A stretch of DNA of 64,000 nt from Dermanyssus gallinae (GCA_003439945.1 QVRM01006012.1:1-64000), one strand, 5' to 3'; shown: positions 1 to 12,559, counted from the first letter of the stretch. Made by a program: numbers and translations. The notes: a model not told the origin generated them from the letters alone.

Positions 1-1954
1 AAGCTATTTTCCACCGCCACGGCAGCGAGTCTTACGTGGATATCACGTTATGTAACGACATCCTCGCGCCAAAGCTATAAGCTGGAAGGTTCTAGTGGAC
101 AAGGAAACCTGATGGCCATTTCTGCATTGAGACTCGACTGAGGATTCAAACTTTCGATCAGTTCCTCCCCTTAAGAGCGATTCAGACTCACAACAACGAG
201 TCAAGGTCAAGAACTCGAAAGAAAATAAAAGCCCTATCCAGCCCCCACATAACTGCAGAAGATCTACAAGCACTCCTTGTAGAGGTGTGCAAGACCACGT
301 GTACCAACAGCTTCTCACCCCAAGCGAGGAACGTCCCGCCTAAATATTGGTGACGCAGGAGATCGCAGACAAACGAAAAGAAGTGCTGCAAAGCGAGGCG
401 TACTCTCAAACTGAAACAACGAGACGCAGACGCACGCAATCAGATTGCACGAGTATAGGAGAAGCCGGCTTTACTCAAGCAAGCCAATAGCCGACATAAG
501 ACTAAGGGCCATAAAAAGCTCCTCAACGAGGTCGAGGACGATCCCTGGGGAAAATCTTACAGATAGTCAGGGGGAATCGAAAAAATACTCCCGTTTCCCT
601 GACAAATAAGTCCCCTCGTATCTGGACTCAGACTGGCCCCTGAAATGAGCGAAGCAATACTCCTCACAGGGAGCAAGAGGATCCGTCCGCTCACTCTACA
701 GCTTGACCGCGAGAAATATTAAAATTGCAAAGGAAGTCCGCTACCTCAGGGTCCACACCGGATACAGCGATGAATGGCCTCAGCCATATAAAAAAGGCAA
801 CGACAAAAGCCAAGGCAGTGTGTGCTATAGCCAAGATTCTGCCGAACATCCATGGCCCCCGGGCCCGCACAAGGGCACTGCTAGTGACTGTCGCGGAATC
901 AATTGCATTATTTGGAGCGCCAGTTTGGGTGAGAGCAACTCAAGACGAAGAAAGCGAAACAGATTCTACGGAGGACCCAGAGGGTGGCAGCCCTGAGGAT
1001 GATCCAGGGGTACCGCACAGGTCAGCACGAATGCTGCTCTGGTGCTGGCAGGGTCGATCCCCTGGGATCTTAAGGCACTCGAAAAAAGGAAGCGACTATG
1101 GGAATTAGGTAGCCCTACCCGAACTGAAAAAGACAGTGAAAGAAACGACACAATTAAGACATGGCAGGAGGAGTAGGACGCCATCCCCCCGGGAGTCCTA
1201 GAGGATCCCTGCACGTACTGCTGCCAGATATCAAGGCATGATAGAGAGGCCTGGGGGAGACCTCACCTATCACCTCACCCAAATCCTCACAGGACACGAA
1301 AACTTCAACTCGTATTTGTCCCGAATTGGAAAGGCTTCGTCGCCGATATGCGTATTTTGCCAAGAGGCACATGAGGATACTCCAGGTCACACACTGCTGC
1401 AGTGCTCGGCCTGGGAGGCTGCGCGGTTAAGGGCAACCAGACTCGTCCGAGTAAATGGGCCAGGGAGGGAGACCCACACCACGAGGTCAACGAACCACCT
1501 CGGTCCAGCTTAACAAAGTTTACAGAATACATTGTCTCCAGTGAGCAGGCCTGGAAACTGGGAGCAGCGACGGCATAAGAAGTCCTCCAGGAGAAACATG
1601 AAAAGTGCAAAGAAAGACAGGCACAACTACGGCTTTAACCTGAATGCATCCATAGAGAAGCGCAGCTCGAAGAAAACAGGCTCGCAGGTGTTGGACAAGT
1701 GCTGGATCCTCTGGGCGACCCCAGCCAATTGATCTAAAAGGGCGCTCGCCATTTCTCCTGATAGTTCATAGTACTGTTTTTTATGAAGATCTGGGCTATC
1801 AGAGAGTGAAGCACAAGGGAGGGGGTGCGTTTACCGGGTATGGGTTTCAACGGAGTAACATCCAACCGTTGGGGTCGAGTCCCACACTGCTAGAGATAGA
1901 GACTCATAGCGATAGTGCGTAACTGCATTTAATACCTCCTCCACAAAAAAAAAA
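1..1954 (+). pseudogene. R1/I-group LINE ORF2 relic, RT core deleted (family alpha, copy 1)
   Basis: Conceptual translation of bases 1-600 across several stops and frameshifts resembles the end of an R1-type AP-endonuclease (a YVDITL-like stretch, then a T-S-D-H-like site) followed by the linker before the RT, ending near a DPWG motif at about 540-550. Sequence then jumps at about 600-620 to the region after the RT catalytic motifs (GLRLAPE-like, then ALFGAPVW at about 905-930), so RT motifs A to D, including YADD, are absent. The C-terminal domain is well preserved at 1238-1450, with a zinc-knuckle pattern C-V-F-C, H, H-T-L-L-Q-C. The element ends in an A-run at 1945-1954 preceded by a CTCCTCCAC stretch that recurs at 25737-25750 and 48747-48758. 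Dead copy; exact 5' limit lies outside the window. Confidence 0.75.
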
Positions 1955-2070
1955 TTATTACAATTGTGGGGTATGAACGTTTATGCCAGGTTCATCCTGC
2001 TCTGGTCGCCTTCTGTCAATTCATGGCGCCTAATGGAAGCCACATTTCCTCTACAAATGACCAAAGACAT

Positions 2071-2086
2071 GATTATTATATTATTA

Positions 2087-2179
<93 letters not shown>

Positions 2180-2190
2180 TTATTATTATT
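2071..2190. repeat. (ATT)n microsatellite
   Basis: About 120 bp of nearly pure ATT/TTA trinucleotide repeat with one CAT interruption near 2178. It starts about 115 bp after the A-tail of the preceding LINE. Open frames across it (poly-Tyr or poly-Leu) are artefacts of the repeat. Confidence 0.97.
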
Positions 2191-3100
2191 CTCACGTTCG
2201 GAACCAACATACATAAGAGCATTTACTTTCCAACGTACATCAATTTTCTGGAACTACTATGTAAAGAGTCGTTATAGAAATGCGAAAGCACTGATTAATC
2301 AATACGCAAGCCTATAAATTCATGGCGGAGTTATTCGTTTTAAGTGTGTCTCAAGACCTAAGAAGATGAATACAAGAAAATATATGCAAAAAAGCTACTC
2401 AGTTTTTGCAAGTAACATATGCTAAGGATTTAACACGGACCAAAACGTTCCCTTGCATGTGTCATGTTTGAATATCGGTCGCACCTTTTACCTAACAAAA
2501 ATGTATGTCAAGGTAGAGTGCAATTTGTCAGAACAAGCAGCCTATCCTTCTAGAATACCGCAACGCTTTAGCCTAGGTCCATGATTATAAACAATTTTTA
2601 TCCTTCACTTGAAAATAAACGCTGACATGACTAGCTTATGTTCACAAGTTATTATCCTTCACAACGAGGATCGTAGGCTGGAGCTCCAGAAATATATAAG
2701 TTGCGTATTATTAAAAGTTGTACAAGAAAATTCAATAAAGAAAATAGCAATTTTCGTAAAAAAATGCGCACTTATGAAAAACTCAAATCGACGACGCAAA
2801 ATACCAGCTTCTTGAGGTTAAAGTTTATCTACAGGCTTAAGATTTCACACGTATGGTCAAAACAGCTCTAGCTGCGTCGTGCTTGAGCAATTTTATTATG
2901 TGAGCATTGATTATTTAAGACGTTAAGGACTTTCTTAAACTAGGCAAGGATAGCCGTAAAGGAGCGCGAAAAACACTGGAGAGAATATAAACTAACGAAA
3001 ACTTACAAAAGTTTTTCAACCGTGACTACTTAGCGTTCAAAAATCAAACGCCAGTCATATTATTGTTTACAGGTTGATTTATTTACAAGGAGGACTAAAA
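2191..3100. other. No recognisable gene
   Basis: AT-rich sequence with only short, low-quality open frames. I see no domain, repeat or RNA structure that I can name here. Confidence 0.6.
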
Positions 3101-3660
3101 TCAGCTGCTCGATGAGACTGCTATATGTATACAGTTCCGTTCGTCGCCGCGGCAACCGCGCTCTTCCTCCCAAGGCCAACGCCCTGCCCCGCAGCAATAC
3201 GATTCACTCCCGGGGCACACTACAGTGTCACAGAGGATGTCGAAGAGTTTACCCTGATTAGTCAGAGGGGTCGCAACACGACACAAGGATCACCCATTGT
3301 GGGCTTCCGGTTCTCCAACACGCAGTCTTCTCCATGAAATGACGCATGTTCCTAAAGCTCTACAGCTAAGCTACAACCGCGGCAGGGCTCCCCACGTGAA
3401 GCTTGAAAAGCTCAGCAAATCCACAACAGACGTTCTGTTTGTCAACAAGCATAATGTGCGGCAGACAAAAGAGAGCCGCCCGCACTGGCTCGCGGATGCC
3501 GAAAAAACAGCAAGCATCATGACAGCCGCTAGCACATCGGGATCTCGAGAGATGGAGGCAGCTAGGGTTCTATTTGGATTGACGTGGCGAGCGTTAAGCG
3601 TTTTCACCTATGCTACTGCAGCTCTAACGTTCCGCTTGAAGATGCTATTAAGCTTTTAGA
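3101..3660. other. GC-richer block with unassigned open frames on both strands
   Basis: This block is clearly more GC-rich than its flanks and holds a 120-codon plus-strand frame (3297-3659) and a 78-codon minus-strand frame (3371-3607). The minus frame contains a short stretch (FVCRTLCLLTNRTSVVDLL) that weakly recalls the segment of CD36-family proteins where an F-V-x-R-T-V motif precedes a leucine-rich stretch. It lies downstream of the CD36-like exon at 22454-22727 on the same strand. The resemblance is too weak to call an exon, and no convincing splice sites were found. Confidence 0.2.
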
Positions 3661-3739
3661 AAATCTGACCTTATCTTTTATATTATTATTTAAATTATAA
3701 CAGGTGCTTCTAATGCCTTTTACCGTGCGTGAGGCTCTA

Positions 3740-5590
3740 TCGCCAACCGGAGAGGACACGTAGTCCTGGATGTGTTGGCGGCTTTAGACCTAGTTGTTCT
3801 CAACACCTTCCTTAGGCTGGGCCTCTTGTTTAAGAGGTGATTATCACGCGCCTGACAGAAGCTCACTGAATTTTAAACAAGAGATGTTCTTATTGACGAA
3901 AAATCACCAAGTAGCTGTCATATCATGGAATTCCACGTAACAACCAACCTGAGACCAGCGCCTTTAACGCGTCGTCCGAAACGTGAAGGACCCGCCGAGT
4001 TCCAAAAGTCCCGTGGGGTATGCATAAGATCGGACGGCCCCGCCATCTACGAGGACGGGCCTCCACAAGTTCTTTGACCGCATTTGAAGCCCCCTCGGGC
4101 CGCGGAATGAATCCGCGGACTCGCGGCACGCCAACGCACCGGTGGACGGAGGAGCTCTGACACCTAAGGAAAATAAGCGTTCGGGAACGACGCCTCTTTA
4201 CCCGTGGCCGACGGCGTGCGCCCGAAGGGAATGGTATCCTGCAGCATGACGCCGAGTATAAAAGACTGGGCTCTTTTAGATAGGAACATCTCCAGAAGCA
4301 AGAAACGCTCCTGAAGACATCTCTAGGTTAGAGGAAGTGGCGGAAGATCGGGCAGGAAATGCACTTGACTCTGATGATTAAAGTATTAATAGCGGATTAT
4401 CCAGAAGCTGCTGCCGCCGCGGCGACATGCTGTCAGATAGACCGGCCGTAAAGGGCCGCTTAACCACCGACGCCATAAAGCAGATCCAGACGCAGGCTGA
4501 ACCCCTTCGCAATTCCCCGCCCAAACAACGGAATTTTACTGTAAAAAACGCGTTAATTAGGTTACCGTAGAGGATCATTTTCTCTTTTACTTACGGAAAA
4601 TTATATTAAACTACCTGCATTACAGGACAGTCCAGTCCTACGGAACGGCTTCTTACATGACTGCTGGGAGCCAGAGCTTCACGATTGGACCCCTGCTATA
4701 AGTTAGAACGCACAATGGGCTGCGGCTGAGGAACCTCCCTTGGTCAACATCCTTACCTACGCGGATGACCTTGTCCTAACCGTCAAGGCTGGAACCCCGG
4801 ATATGCTGCAGAGTCGTGCACCAATCACAAGGCGCAAACGGCGAGCCTTGCTTTGCCTCTGCAAGAAGATGCCCCGTCCTTCACCTCCGTCTAGAAGACC
4901 AAGAGATCGCACTCGTAAACAACGCAAGGTATTTCGGGGTTACCTGGCAGGGGTCTCGATGATACTGAAGGCGTGCGACGGATGACGGAGAAGGCAACAA
5001 AGACAGCCAATGACTACACAAGCCTTATGCTCAATCTATATTTAGGCCACGGCAGCTGAGAAGCGAATCATTATGTTTGCGGCCGGGTCAGTCACCTTGT
5101 ACGGAGCCCCGCACTAGCCCACAGACGCACTAATATTCGCCGCAAACAGGACTCGCCTGGAGCGGGCCCAGAGGGTCGGAGCCCTCTGGGTAGCGCAGCG
5201 TACATGATGAAATTACGGGATGTTTAGCCCAGCGGCGGCTGTTGCTTTTGCGAGGAAAGATCCCGTGGGATCAGAAGGCAGCCGAGCGCCACTGCCTATA
5301 GATTACCCCGACTTTAAAAATGACGAGGAACGTCGGCGCACTGGCGAACTTTTGCAAGACGGATGGAACGTCTACAGCAGGGTGTTCCAGGCACTAGCCT
5401 TCGCACCCTCATTGCAAACATAGGAGGCTGGCTCAATCAACCGGGGGCACTTGCTTAGCTCACGGCAACTTCCAGTCTTACCTGTTTAGGATCAGGAAGG
5501 CTCCCAGCCCCATGTGCGTCCACTGCGGCGATCGACTTGAGGATTTTCTGGAACAAACTATGTTAAAGTGCGTTCAAAACTACGCTTGTC
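3740..5590 (+). pseudogene. R1-group LINE ORF2 relic with a YADD remnant
   Basis: At 3740-3800 the translation reads NRRGHVVLDVLAALDLVVLN, matching the R1-type endonuclease stretch in which a short helix precedes the L-V-V-L-N strand. After about 900 bp of broken sequence, an RT motif C stretch (LTYADDLVLTVKAG) is readable at 4740-4810. It is followed by a YLGVTW-like motif near 4930, GSVTLYGAP near 5085-5110, and a C-terminal zinc knuckle at 5485-5575 (YLFRIRKAPSPMCVHCGD, then a frameshift). Multiple stops and frameshifts show that it is long dead. No poly(A) tail or target duplication was identified, and the middle part is too decayed to assign residue by residue. Confidence 0.7.
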
Positions 5591-6385
5591 GTGTAAATGT
5601 GAACGCCTCTTTTGCCACGGCTTTATTAAATCAACCAACAAAGCTATGATACAGCTTCGTGTGGCGAACTTTTCAAATAGTCGACGGTTCACCGTCCTTA
5701 CAATTCTTTAGTAATATCACTAAATATTGGAATGCTCTCATACTTTATCGGTGTACAAAGGACGTACTCGTCAAGCTCGTGGTTCCCGGTCTCATTGAAG
5801 AGATCGCTACCCTCCGGCGAAGCGAGCGATTCGTTCGCCATGCATAACGTACTGTTTTTGAAGATGCAAAGACCACGGCTTGCAAAACTGATCCTGTTGT
5901 AAGAACTTTATACTTCTCGGCGGTTCTTCGAAAGCCGGATAAAGCTCGCCGTCTGCAACGAGACACCACCAAGTACTAATTACTACCTTGGCACCCTTGG
6001 CAATTCGCTAAATCCGAAAAAATATTAATAATAGTACAAAATAGACACTTACGCGCTAAAATATGCACTTCACTGCAAGCGCTAATATGCGTGTCTGGTA
6101 ATGAATAACGTGTACTACGTATTAATTTGAGTTGTGTTCACAGTTTTGCGGTTCATTTATGTCTTTAACAACACCATGTCTACCCTTTTTAACTGAATTT
6201 ACCCCTTTTTTACTAGAATGCACAGCACTCCATGATATAATAGGTGGTAACTTTACTTAACTGACATTTTTGCAACTTCAGCCCCGTCGTCCTGTGACAT
6301 ACAAAGGAGAGCCCATCTGTGGTTTACTAGCGGGATTTAAGGAACATATCTCCGTGATTATCAGACTGCCTATTAAGTTCATTTG

Positions 6386-6459
6386 TTCTATTAAACGATG
6401 CACGACCACAGGAGCGCCTGGATCACAACATGGCTTTTTCGCTGCCTGCTCGTATGAAC
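6386..6459 (+). repeat. Dispersed repeat fragment shared with 24764-24832
   Basis: The stretch from TTCTATTAAAC to GCTCGTATGA recurs in the same orientation next to the R1-group LINE tail at 24764-24832, with roughly 80 percent identity by eye. Both copies contain GGCGCCTGGATCAC- or GGCGCCTGAATCAC-like cores. It is probably part of a larger dispersed repeat whose limits cannot be set from two copies. Confidence 0.6.
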
Positions 6460-8528
6460 ACTGTTAGGCAGCAAAAAGGCTATTTTGATGAGAACGATTT
6501 GGTGCCAGTGACCTCCCTGTACGCGGCCTCAACTACAATCATAAGCTGTTTCAGCGGTCCATTACAGTTAGCGCTAATGAGAGCCCACTGCTTTCTCTTT
6601 TCCTTTATCTGTGGTCTTCCCTTTATCTGCAGCCTCTTTTCAGTCACGACAGCGCCGTCTAAATTGACATCTTAGAAAAACCTCTTCCTTCCATTTCGTG
6701 GTCCGGCGGCTCCCGAAAAGACTACATAACTTCCTTTTACATAATTTTACCATTCTACCGTCTATCCATAACATATGGACTATCTAAGCCAAACTTGATG
6801 GAAAACAGCTATCCCTCGTGAAAATCGAGAGAGAATTATGGGTCGGTGACTACGAAAGCATTATAGTCATGGCAAGCGTCGCGGTTGCCATGAACGGTGA
6901 CAAGTGTACGTACTCAAGACAGAACAACATTACTCTCCATAAAATAAGCGAGCAGAATAGAGATTTGCATGCGTCTACTATGGCTATTGCTGGTTAGTTT
7001 TAATCAGGACTTTGTGCTAATCATTTATCGTAATCAATTGCTAAGTGTTTTACGTTATTTGTCTGTAAATAACTTACTTGTGCCCTCTAGTTTATTGCAT
7101 CGTTTATCGTACCATCGAAGTGCGCTGAAAATTAAGCGATATAACCATGTCAATTATATTCACAGCTAGCCATTCTATACACCATGCAACGTACATGCGT
7201 ATGATACACTACTCCTACCGATATTTGGAGCTGCCTGGTATACCGGAAAAGCCTACTACAAGGAAAAACACCTTAGGTAATACCAACAATTGTTAAGTAA
7301 TACAGATTTGATAAGTGTAAAACCTCTAAGCCGGCTAGGATCATTTTACGACAAAGCAGGTCTGGCAACCTAAACCAGTGCCATGAAAATGAGAAAAAGG
7401 CAAAAAGTAACCTAAATAAAACAGCCATACTTTAGGGCATTTCGTTTGATCCGTAAACTGTGCGTTCCATCAACAGCAGTTAAGGTACAATTCGGCAATT
7501 ACAACTAATTTATAATATTTGAGAAGAACGAAGTTCTTAGGATACTCAACTTTTTGCCCATGACCTTGTAAATTTGGTTTACTCTTGTACTATCGGTATA
7601 CACCTGGAGGGTTTCCCATTCGGAAGCGTTCCGTTGCCGCAAGGTATGCAAAGGTTCCGGTTTTCACCAGAGTGAACGGCCTATATACGATATCATACGT
7701 GGCCAAAAATTTGTCGAAGAAACTGTATTCATTCCACAGAAAGAAATTCGTTCCACAGCAATTTTACTGACACTTAACGTGCATAAAACTAACTGATCTA
7801 AATATATATCGCTCGAGAGCAAATAAATATTTCATGTTTCTGTGTTACAATCATCAATCGAAGGTCTGAATATGTTATCCCTCATTAAATAAAATCTTGT
7901 GTATCGTCATTTGCTGCTTTTGGACGTCTTTCACAGGTTTGTCGCACATATCGAAATGTCCAGTTCCAATCGTTTCGTACCATACACTCACTTTTTAGGC
8001 TCTTCGCCGTTCTATCGATGACCTTAAATTACACATAATTCTTGTTGGAAACTGTACAAACTGTAGGTAACCCAATTTTTGGTATGGCTGTTGTGCCACC
8101 GACATGGTCGTGCTTACCACATTTCATACTTTTGTCTGTGGAAAAATCAACTCAAATGTTCTTAGCAAACGTTAACACGGATAGCGCTATCCACCAGTAT
8201 TAGATTTCTACTCACACTACGCTCGACGATACAACAAGTAACGTTAATGAGTAGCGCCCCTAGAAGGTTATGAAAATATCTATCAAGTTAACGGCCATGC
8301 AAACGCTTACACTCAACATACATTTGCTAGAGGTTATACGGTTTAAGTATCATTCCAACCATATATTGGCTAATAAAACGATAACTAGTTGATAAACCAC
8401 TTGTGTTGGTTAGGTTTTCGGCCGGCCGGGGGACGCAACTCTTTTCCAATTTCCGGATAAAGCCGGTTTGCCCTCTGCTTGTGATGGAGGAGAGAGCTAG
8501 TGTTGTATGAACAGAATTAGCCTGCGTT

Positions 8529-8550
8529 TAGTTACGTATATACGTAACTA
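8529..8550. repeat. Perfect 22-bp palindrome
   Basis: Each 11-bp half (TAGTTACGTAT and its complement ATACGTAACTA) is exact with no spacer. There is no neighbouring gene to regulate, so no function is assigned. Confidence 0.85.
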
Positions 8551-9447
8551 CACGCCTTGACACAAGCGCGCATAGCCCATTGCTACTTGTTTGTGATTCT
8601 ATGGTGATCAGTCGGTAATTAGGTAGCTACGTCTCAATCTAATTACTACTGGTCAAACACCAGTGGTAATGACAACATTAAGATAACAGATTCTACTACT
8701 GAGATAATTATTCTTATGACTTCAAGCATAGTATAGCAGAGATGACACTCCTCCCAAGGGAAGTAATCGAAACGATGTGGCGTGCGGATAACTTTTACAC
8801 TTTTGAACCTATTCCGTTGTACCACAAAGATGCAAAAATCACTTACCCGGTGAAAAAGTATTTGTTTACGGTGGTACGCACGAATATTGTCTTCTTGCTC
8901 TTTTTGTTAAAAGTCCAAGCGTTGAGCCATTAGGGTTAAAATAAAGCATAATGGCAAAATTGATAGTCATCAACTTGTCATTTAGGCTGCCGTTTGACAA
9001 ACTTGGTTCGAAGAAGAAAGTTTCGACGTGACTAAACCGAAGAAAACCATTCCCAAATTTCACATGGTTCTTTTCTTTCTTAACCCTGAATGTACCCAAA
9101 ACAAACGGACAATCACATTTATTTTAGCAATATGAATCAGTTAAAAGGTTACATTGCGTTATCGCTTATTATCTCTTTTTTTTAAGTATAGAGCCCTAGA
9201 CAAATATATTATAAAGTAGCATAGGGCGTAATCAGAAACCGCTTGGGTATATGTGTTAGGGTGTGCAATAAGTGCATCAAGCGGTTATGTCGAGACCTGG
9301 TAACAGAAGCACCAAGCTGTCAAAAAACAGGTTCAGGGCGAGGTAACAGCAGAGGTCCTATGCAAGGCGGCAAATGGGGTATGGATCTCTGCCCTGGTCC
9401 TAAGTGAAAAAATCGGCGAGGCCCTGCTGAAGAGAGAACGACTAAGT

Positions 9448-9927
9448 GTGGGTTGGTCAACGTGCCGGGTGACCGAATGGATCGATCTCTCATGCTGCAC
9501 GAGATCTCAGGGGATGGGCCATACGATGAAGGATTGTGCTAAAGAAATGCCCCGAAACCGCAGATGCTATCGCTGCAGAATCACTGGACATCTAGCGAGA
9601 AACTGCACCGCTGAGAGCAGAAAGTGCTACGTATGCTTAGTGGCAGGGTACTCAGTGAACTCAATGGAGTGTCTTGCCTACAGAAACGGGGTAAGCGATC
9701 TGCGAAGGAAGCCGATAGGTCAACCGCTCCAAAAGAAGGGACCGCAGAATGGTGCCAATTGCCCGGTAACACAGGAGACTAGGGCCAATCATAAAACAAA
9801 GAAAGTAGTTGGAAGAGACCAAGTAGGAGACACATGGCAAAGCTTGCCACTTCGGCCAAAGATGCAGTGGCAGATGCTAGCGGCGGCAAGAACGGATCAG
9901 GGAATCACGACAAGCTGTGGAGACTAA
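9448..9927 (+). pseudogene. LINE ORF1 (gag-like) carboxyl end with CCHC zinc knuckles
   Basis: The 159-codon frame contains a partial knuckle G-H-T-M-K-D-C, a complete CX2CX4HX4C knuckle (CYRCRITGHLARNC) at about residues 47-60 and a third cysteine cluster (CYVCLVAGYSVNSMEC). Three tandem knuckles close to the carboxyl end are the signature of R1/I-group ORF1 proteins, which bind element RNA in the ribonucleoprotein. The amino part is missing or unreadable upstream of 9448, and the apparent start is arbitrary. The endonuclease frame begins within about 20 bp of the end. Confidence 0.75.
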
Positions 9928-9944
9928 GATAAGGTCTTGCAGGT

Positions 9945-10195
9945 TAATCTCAATAGATGCAAGGCCGCACGTGGCCTCCTAGCGGCAGCAGTAGACCGGT
10001 TGGGATTAGACCTATGCCTCTTGTCAGAGCCGAACGAGGCCCTGGCAAAGGCAGCGGACAAAAAGGTATAAACGGTAGACAAAACGACGGACAGCGCAAT
10101 CTGGTAGACAAACCGTCAAAAAGACATCGCAATCCGGCACAGGGGCCAGGGAAAGGGGTCTACCTGGATTCAGAACGGGGTCCGTTCATACACTA
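9945..10195 (+). pseudogene. Truncated R1-type AP-endonuclease amino end
   Basis: Translation in one frame begins NLNRCKAA and continues to LCLLSEPN, the two first conserved blocks of R1-clade endonucleases (catalytic Asn, then Glu in the S-E-P motif). An internal stop follows at about 10068. The blocks containing the catalytic Asp and His are absent, because sequence passes directly into RT linker by about 10260. The enzyme would normally nick target DNA to prime reverse transcription; this copy cannot. Confidence 0.65.
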
Positions 10196-10324
10196 GAGCC
10201 CGTGGGAAAAGGCAGATGACCGCTCTGATCCGAATACAAGGCAACACGCTCGAAGCTGAAGACGACCATCAGAAAGAGTAAGCTTCGGTGCTGGAACCAA
10301 CTAATCGAGGAGATCTAGCAGGAC

Positions 10325-11860
10325 GTGTGGGGCATTGTAATGGGCAAACTGGGCACGAGAGCACTGACGATTCCACCAGATCTCATAGAAGCCATTGTAG
10401 CTCGCCCTTTTCCGATGCAGACGGAGAATGGCAGATACCCTATTGCGGTGAATGAGGAGGATATTTCTCCTGCAACGCTCGAGGAAATCCAGCGAGCGGC
10501 TGAAATGATGTCAGAGGGCACGGCCTCAAGACCCGACGGCATACCTCCGGAGGCGATCATTTGCTTAATAAGCACATCGGCCTTTAAAACGGTCATAGAC
10601 GCACTCCTGAGAGAGGGACGGTTTCCAGAAGAATGGAAGAAGGCCCACCTGGTTCTTAATCCAAAGCCGGAGAAGGAACCATGCTTGGTCTCAGCCAACA
10701 GGCCCATCTGCCTTCATGACACAGTTTACAAGGCCGTGGAGTCAATACTCGCGAGCAGACTCAACGACGCAATAGAGGAAAGGCAAGTCTCGCTCTCAGA
10801 GGATGAGTACAGGTTTCTTGAAGGGAAATCTGTGCTCTAGCCCATAGAAAGATAGTCGCTAAAGCCGAAGAAAAGAGACAGAAAAACCCCAGAGTTCGTA
10901 ATCTTTGCCTCCTGATATTGCTGGATGTAAATAATGCGTTTAACAGCGCAAATTGGAAGGTGAGCCTAAATGCGGTGGAGAAACAGGGAGTACCAGCGTA
11001 CAGTCGGCGTATGATTGCGTCGTATCTGGCCAAACGAAGTGTGAGTTACGACGGCAGGGAGTACGCTATAACTGCAGGTGTACCACGTGGTTCCGTGCTA
11101 GGACCTACGCTGTGGAACCTAGCGTACAACGGCGCGCTAGAGATAAGCAGGCCTTGCGGTGTTGAGTTCATCGCTTATGCCGACGACCTGGCAATCTTGG
11201 TCATCACAAGGGACGCGGAGCTGTCAGAGGATCGAGCAAATAACGCCTTAGACGGGGTCAACCGGTGGATGAAGTTCCACCACCTAATGCTAGCACCGGA
11301 AAAGAGCGAGGCCCTGTTTTTTGGAAGAAAGCATTGCCGGGAGCTGGATATCCGTGTGGACGGCCACATGATCCAAATACATAAGCAGGTCAAGTACCTA
11401 GGTGTTAAGCTCGACAGAAACTTAAGCTGCACAGCCCACATTGATTATGTGTTGGCCAAAACGCATCAGGTGGCAAGCAAGCTCACCAGGCTAATGCCAA
11501 GGACAAAGAAACCCTCGGAGAAAAGCGCTGTCTTCTGGCAACAGTAGCTGATTTAATTCTGCTCTACGGGTCAGCTGTGTGGGGGCCAGTTGCACTGAAC
11601 ACCAAGAAGAACAAGAAAAAGCTAAGCAGAGAGTGCTGACCATTAGGGCCACCAGAGCGCACAGGACGGTGTCTACAGACGCTGTGCTGGTAATTTCCCG
11701 CCTGATGCCATGGCGAAACCAGGCACTTAGAAATGACGATGCAAGAAACAAATTATGGAAAGCTAGGAAGCTGAGTAGACTGGAGCTAAACGAGAGGCAC
11801 CCTAGTTCTCACCGCTCATGGCAGCATCCAGACTTACACGGTGAAGGTCGGGAAGACTAA
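10325..11860 (+). pseudogene. R1-group reverse transcriptase, broken by stops
   Basis: Two long frames (10325-10840, 10918-11547) and a third (11579-11860) cover the RT domain. Motif A reads LLDVNNAFN, motif B VPRGSVLGP, motif C YADDL at about 11175-11190, then KYLGVKLDRNLS. All three catalytic aspartates are visible. A stop separates the fingers from the palm at about 10838. The C-terminal part carries the STDAVLVISRLMPW-like block typical of the R1/I group, then a decayed knuckle (ICVSCNAG) near 11870. The RT would copy element RNA at a nicked target; this copy is not translatable as one protein. Confidence 0.85.
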
Positions 11861-12160
11861 AGAAGACATATGTGTCTCGTGCAACGCCGGCATGACCGAC
11901 GACACACGAATCCGAATCACGCGCGCTTTGCATGCAGAGCTTTCGAGATTACGAGGCAGACGATCCGTTCACGACTAGACGTGCAGTGCAATGCGACAAA
12001 ACATCTACTCTCAGGAATGCTCAGCCCGAGAAAAAGCTAGAATGTGGGCTCAGATTCTGTAGAGATCGTTATGAGAGCAAAGACAACTATATGAATCGGC
12101 AACGCATGGAGCGCCGCCAGGCCGAAGATCGGAAACCAGACTAGCGGCTCCCTAAATGCA

Positions 12161-12559
12161 CTGAAGTAATACCACGAATATCACGGTCATATAAGTTAGG
12201 GATCACCAAGTTTTTAGTGCGATATGCATGTTGTTCCTGGCCCCTGTAAAAAACACACGGCTTCTTTTACGTCAGAACATTTGTCTCCACATGACGCACT
12301 GGCCCACTCAGGTTCTGATAGCCACGGTTAATTCCAAAGCTATAGTACACGGTTAAGATAAGGAGGGTTAACGGTGCCACCTGTGTGATGTGCGACCCTG
12401 AAACGGCCGGCAGGTTAAGCAATTTGCATGCGCTCATTTAGCCGCCCGCTAAGCAAACGACTTACTACGAACTCAAAAGGGGCTACGCCTTCTAGAGCGA
12501 TATATCACTGGCACCCTAAGTTATTGGAGTGTTTATCAAAAAAGTGTTTACGATTCACA
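12161..12559. other. No recognisable gene
   Basis: Short spacer between LINE fragments. It has no open frame of note and no recognisable 3' tail for the upstream element. Confidence 0.5.

Larger units (their letters stand above)
5591..9249. other. No recognisable gene
   Basis: About 3.7 kb with only short open frames (at most 81 codons) and no similarity I can name. It contains a 74-bp stretch shared with 24764-24832 and a perfect 22-bp palindrome at 8529-8550, listed separately. Several AT-rich tracts are present but no long tandem array. Confidence 0.6.
9250..12160 (+). mobile_element. R1-group non-LTR retrotransposon, internally deleted
   Basis: A single decayed element carrying, in order, ORF1 with zinc knuckles (about 9448-9930), the amino end of an AP-endonuclease (about 9945-10195), RT (10325-11547) and a C-terminal region reaching about 12140. 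Roughly the last two thirds of the endonuclease is missing, since the linker before the RT resumes near 10260 (K-S-K-L-R-C-W-N-Q-L). The order and motif style fit the R1/TRAS branch. R1 elements classically sit in 28S rDNA, but no rDNA flanks this copy. No target duplication or poly(A) tail was recognised. Confidence 0.85.

Noticed and set aside
1964..2317. Long plus-strand frames with poly-Tyr and poly-Leu
   Set aside because: They exist only because the (ATT)n repeat has no stop in two frames.
3371..3607. A second CD36-family exon
   Set aside because: Only a weak F-V-x-R-T plus Leu-rich resemblance, no convincing splice sites, and the opposite-strand frames are equally open.
9448..11860. 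Retroviral or LTR-retrotransposon gag-pol
   Set aside because: Zinc knuckles and an RT are present, but the endonuclease is AP-type, there is no protease, RNase H or integrase, and no LTRs; the RT motifs are those of R1-type LINEs.
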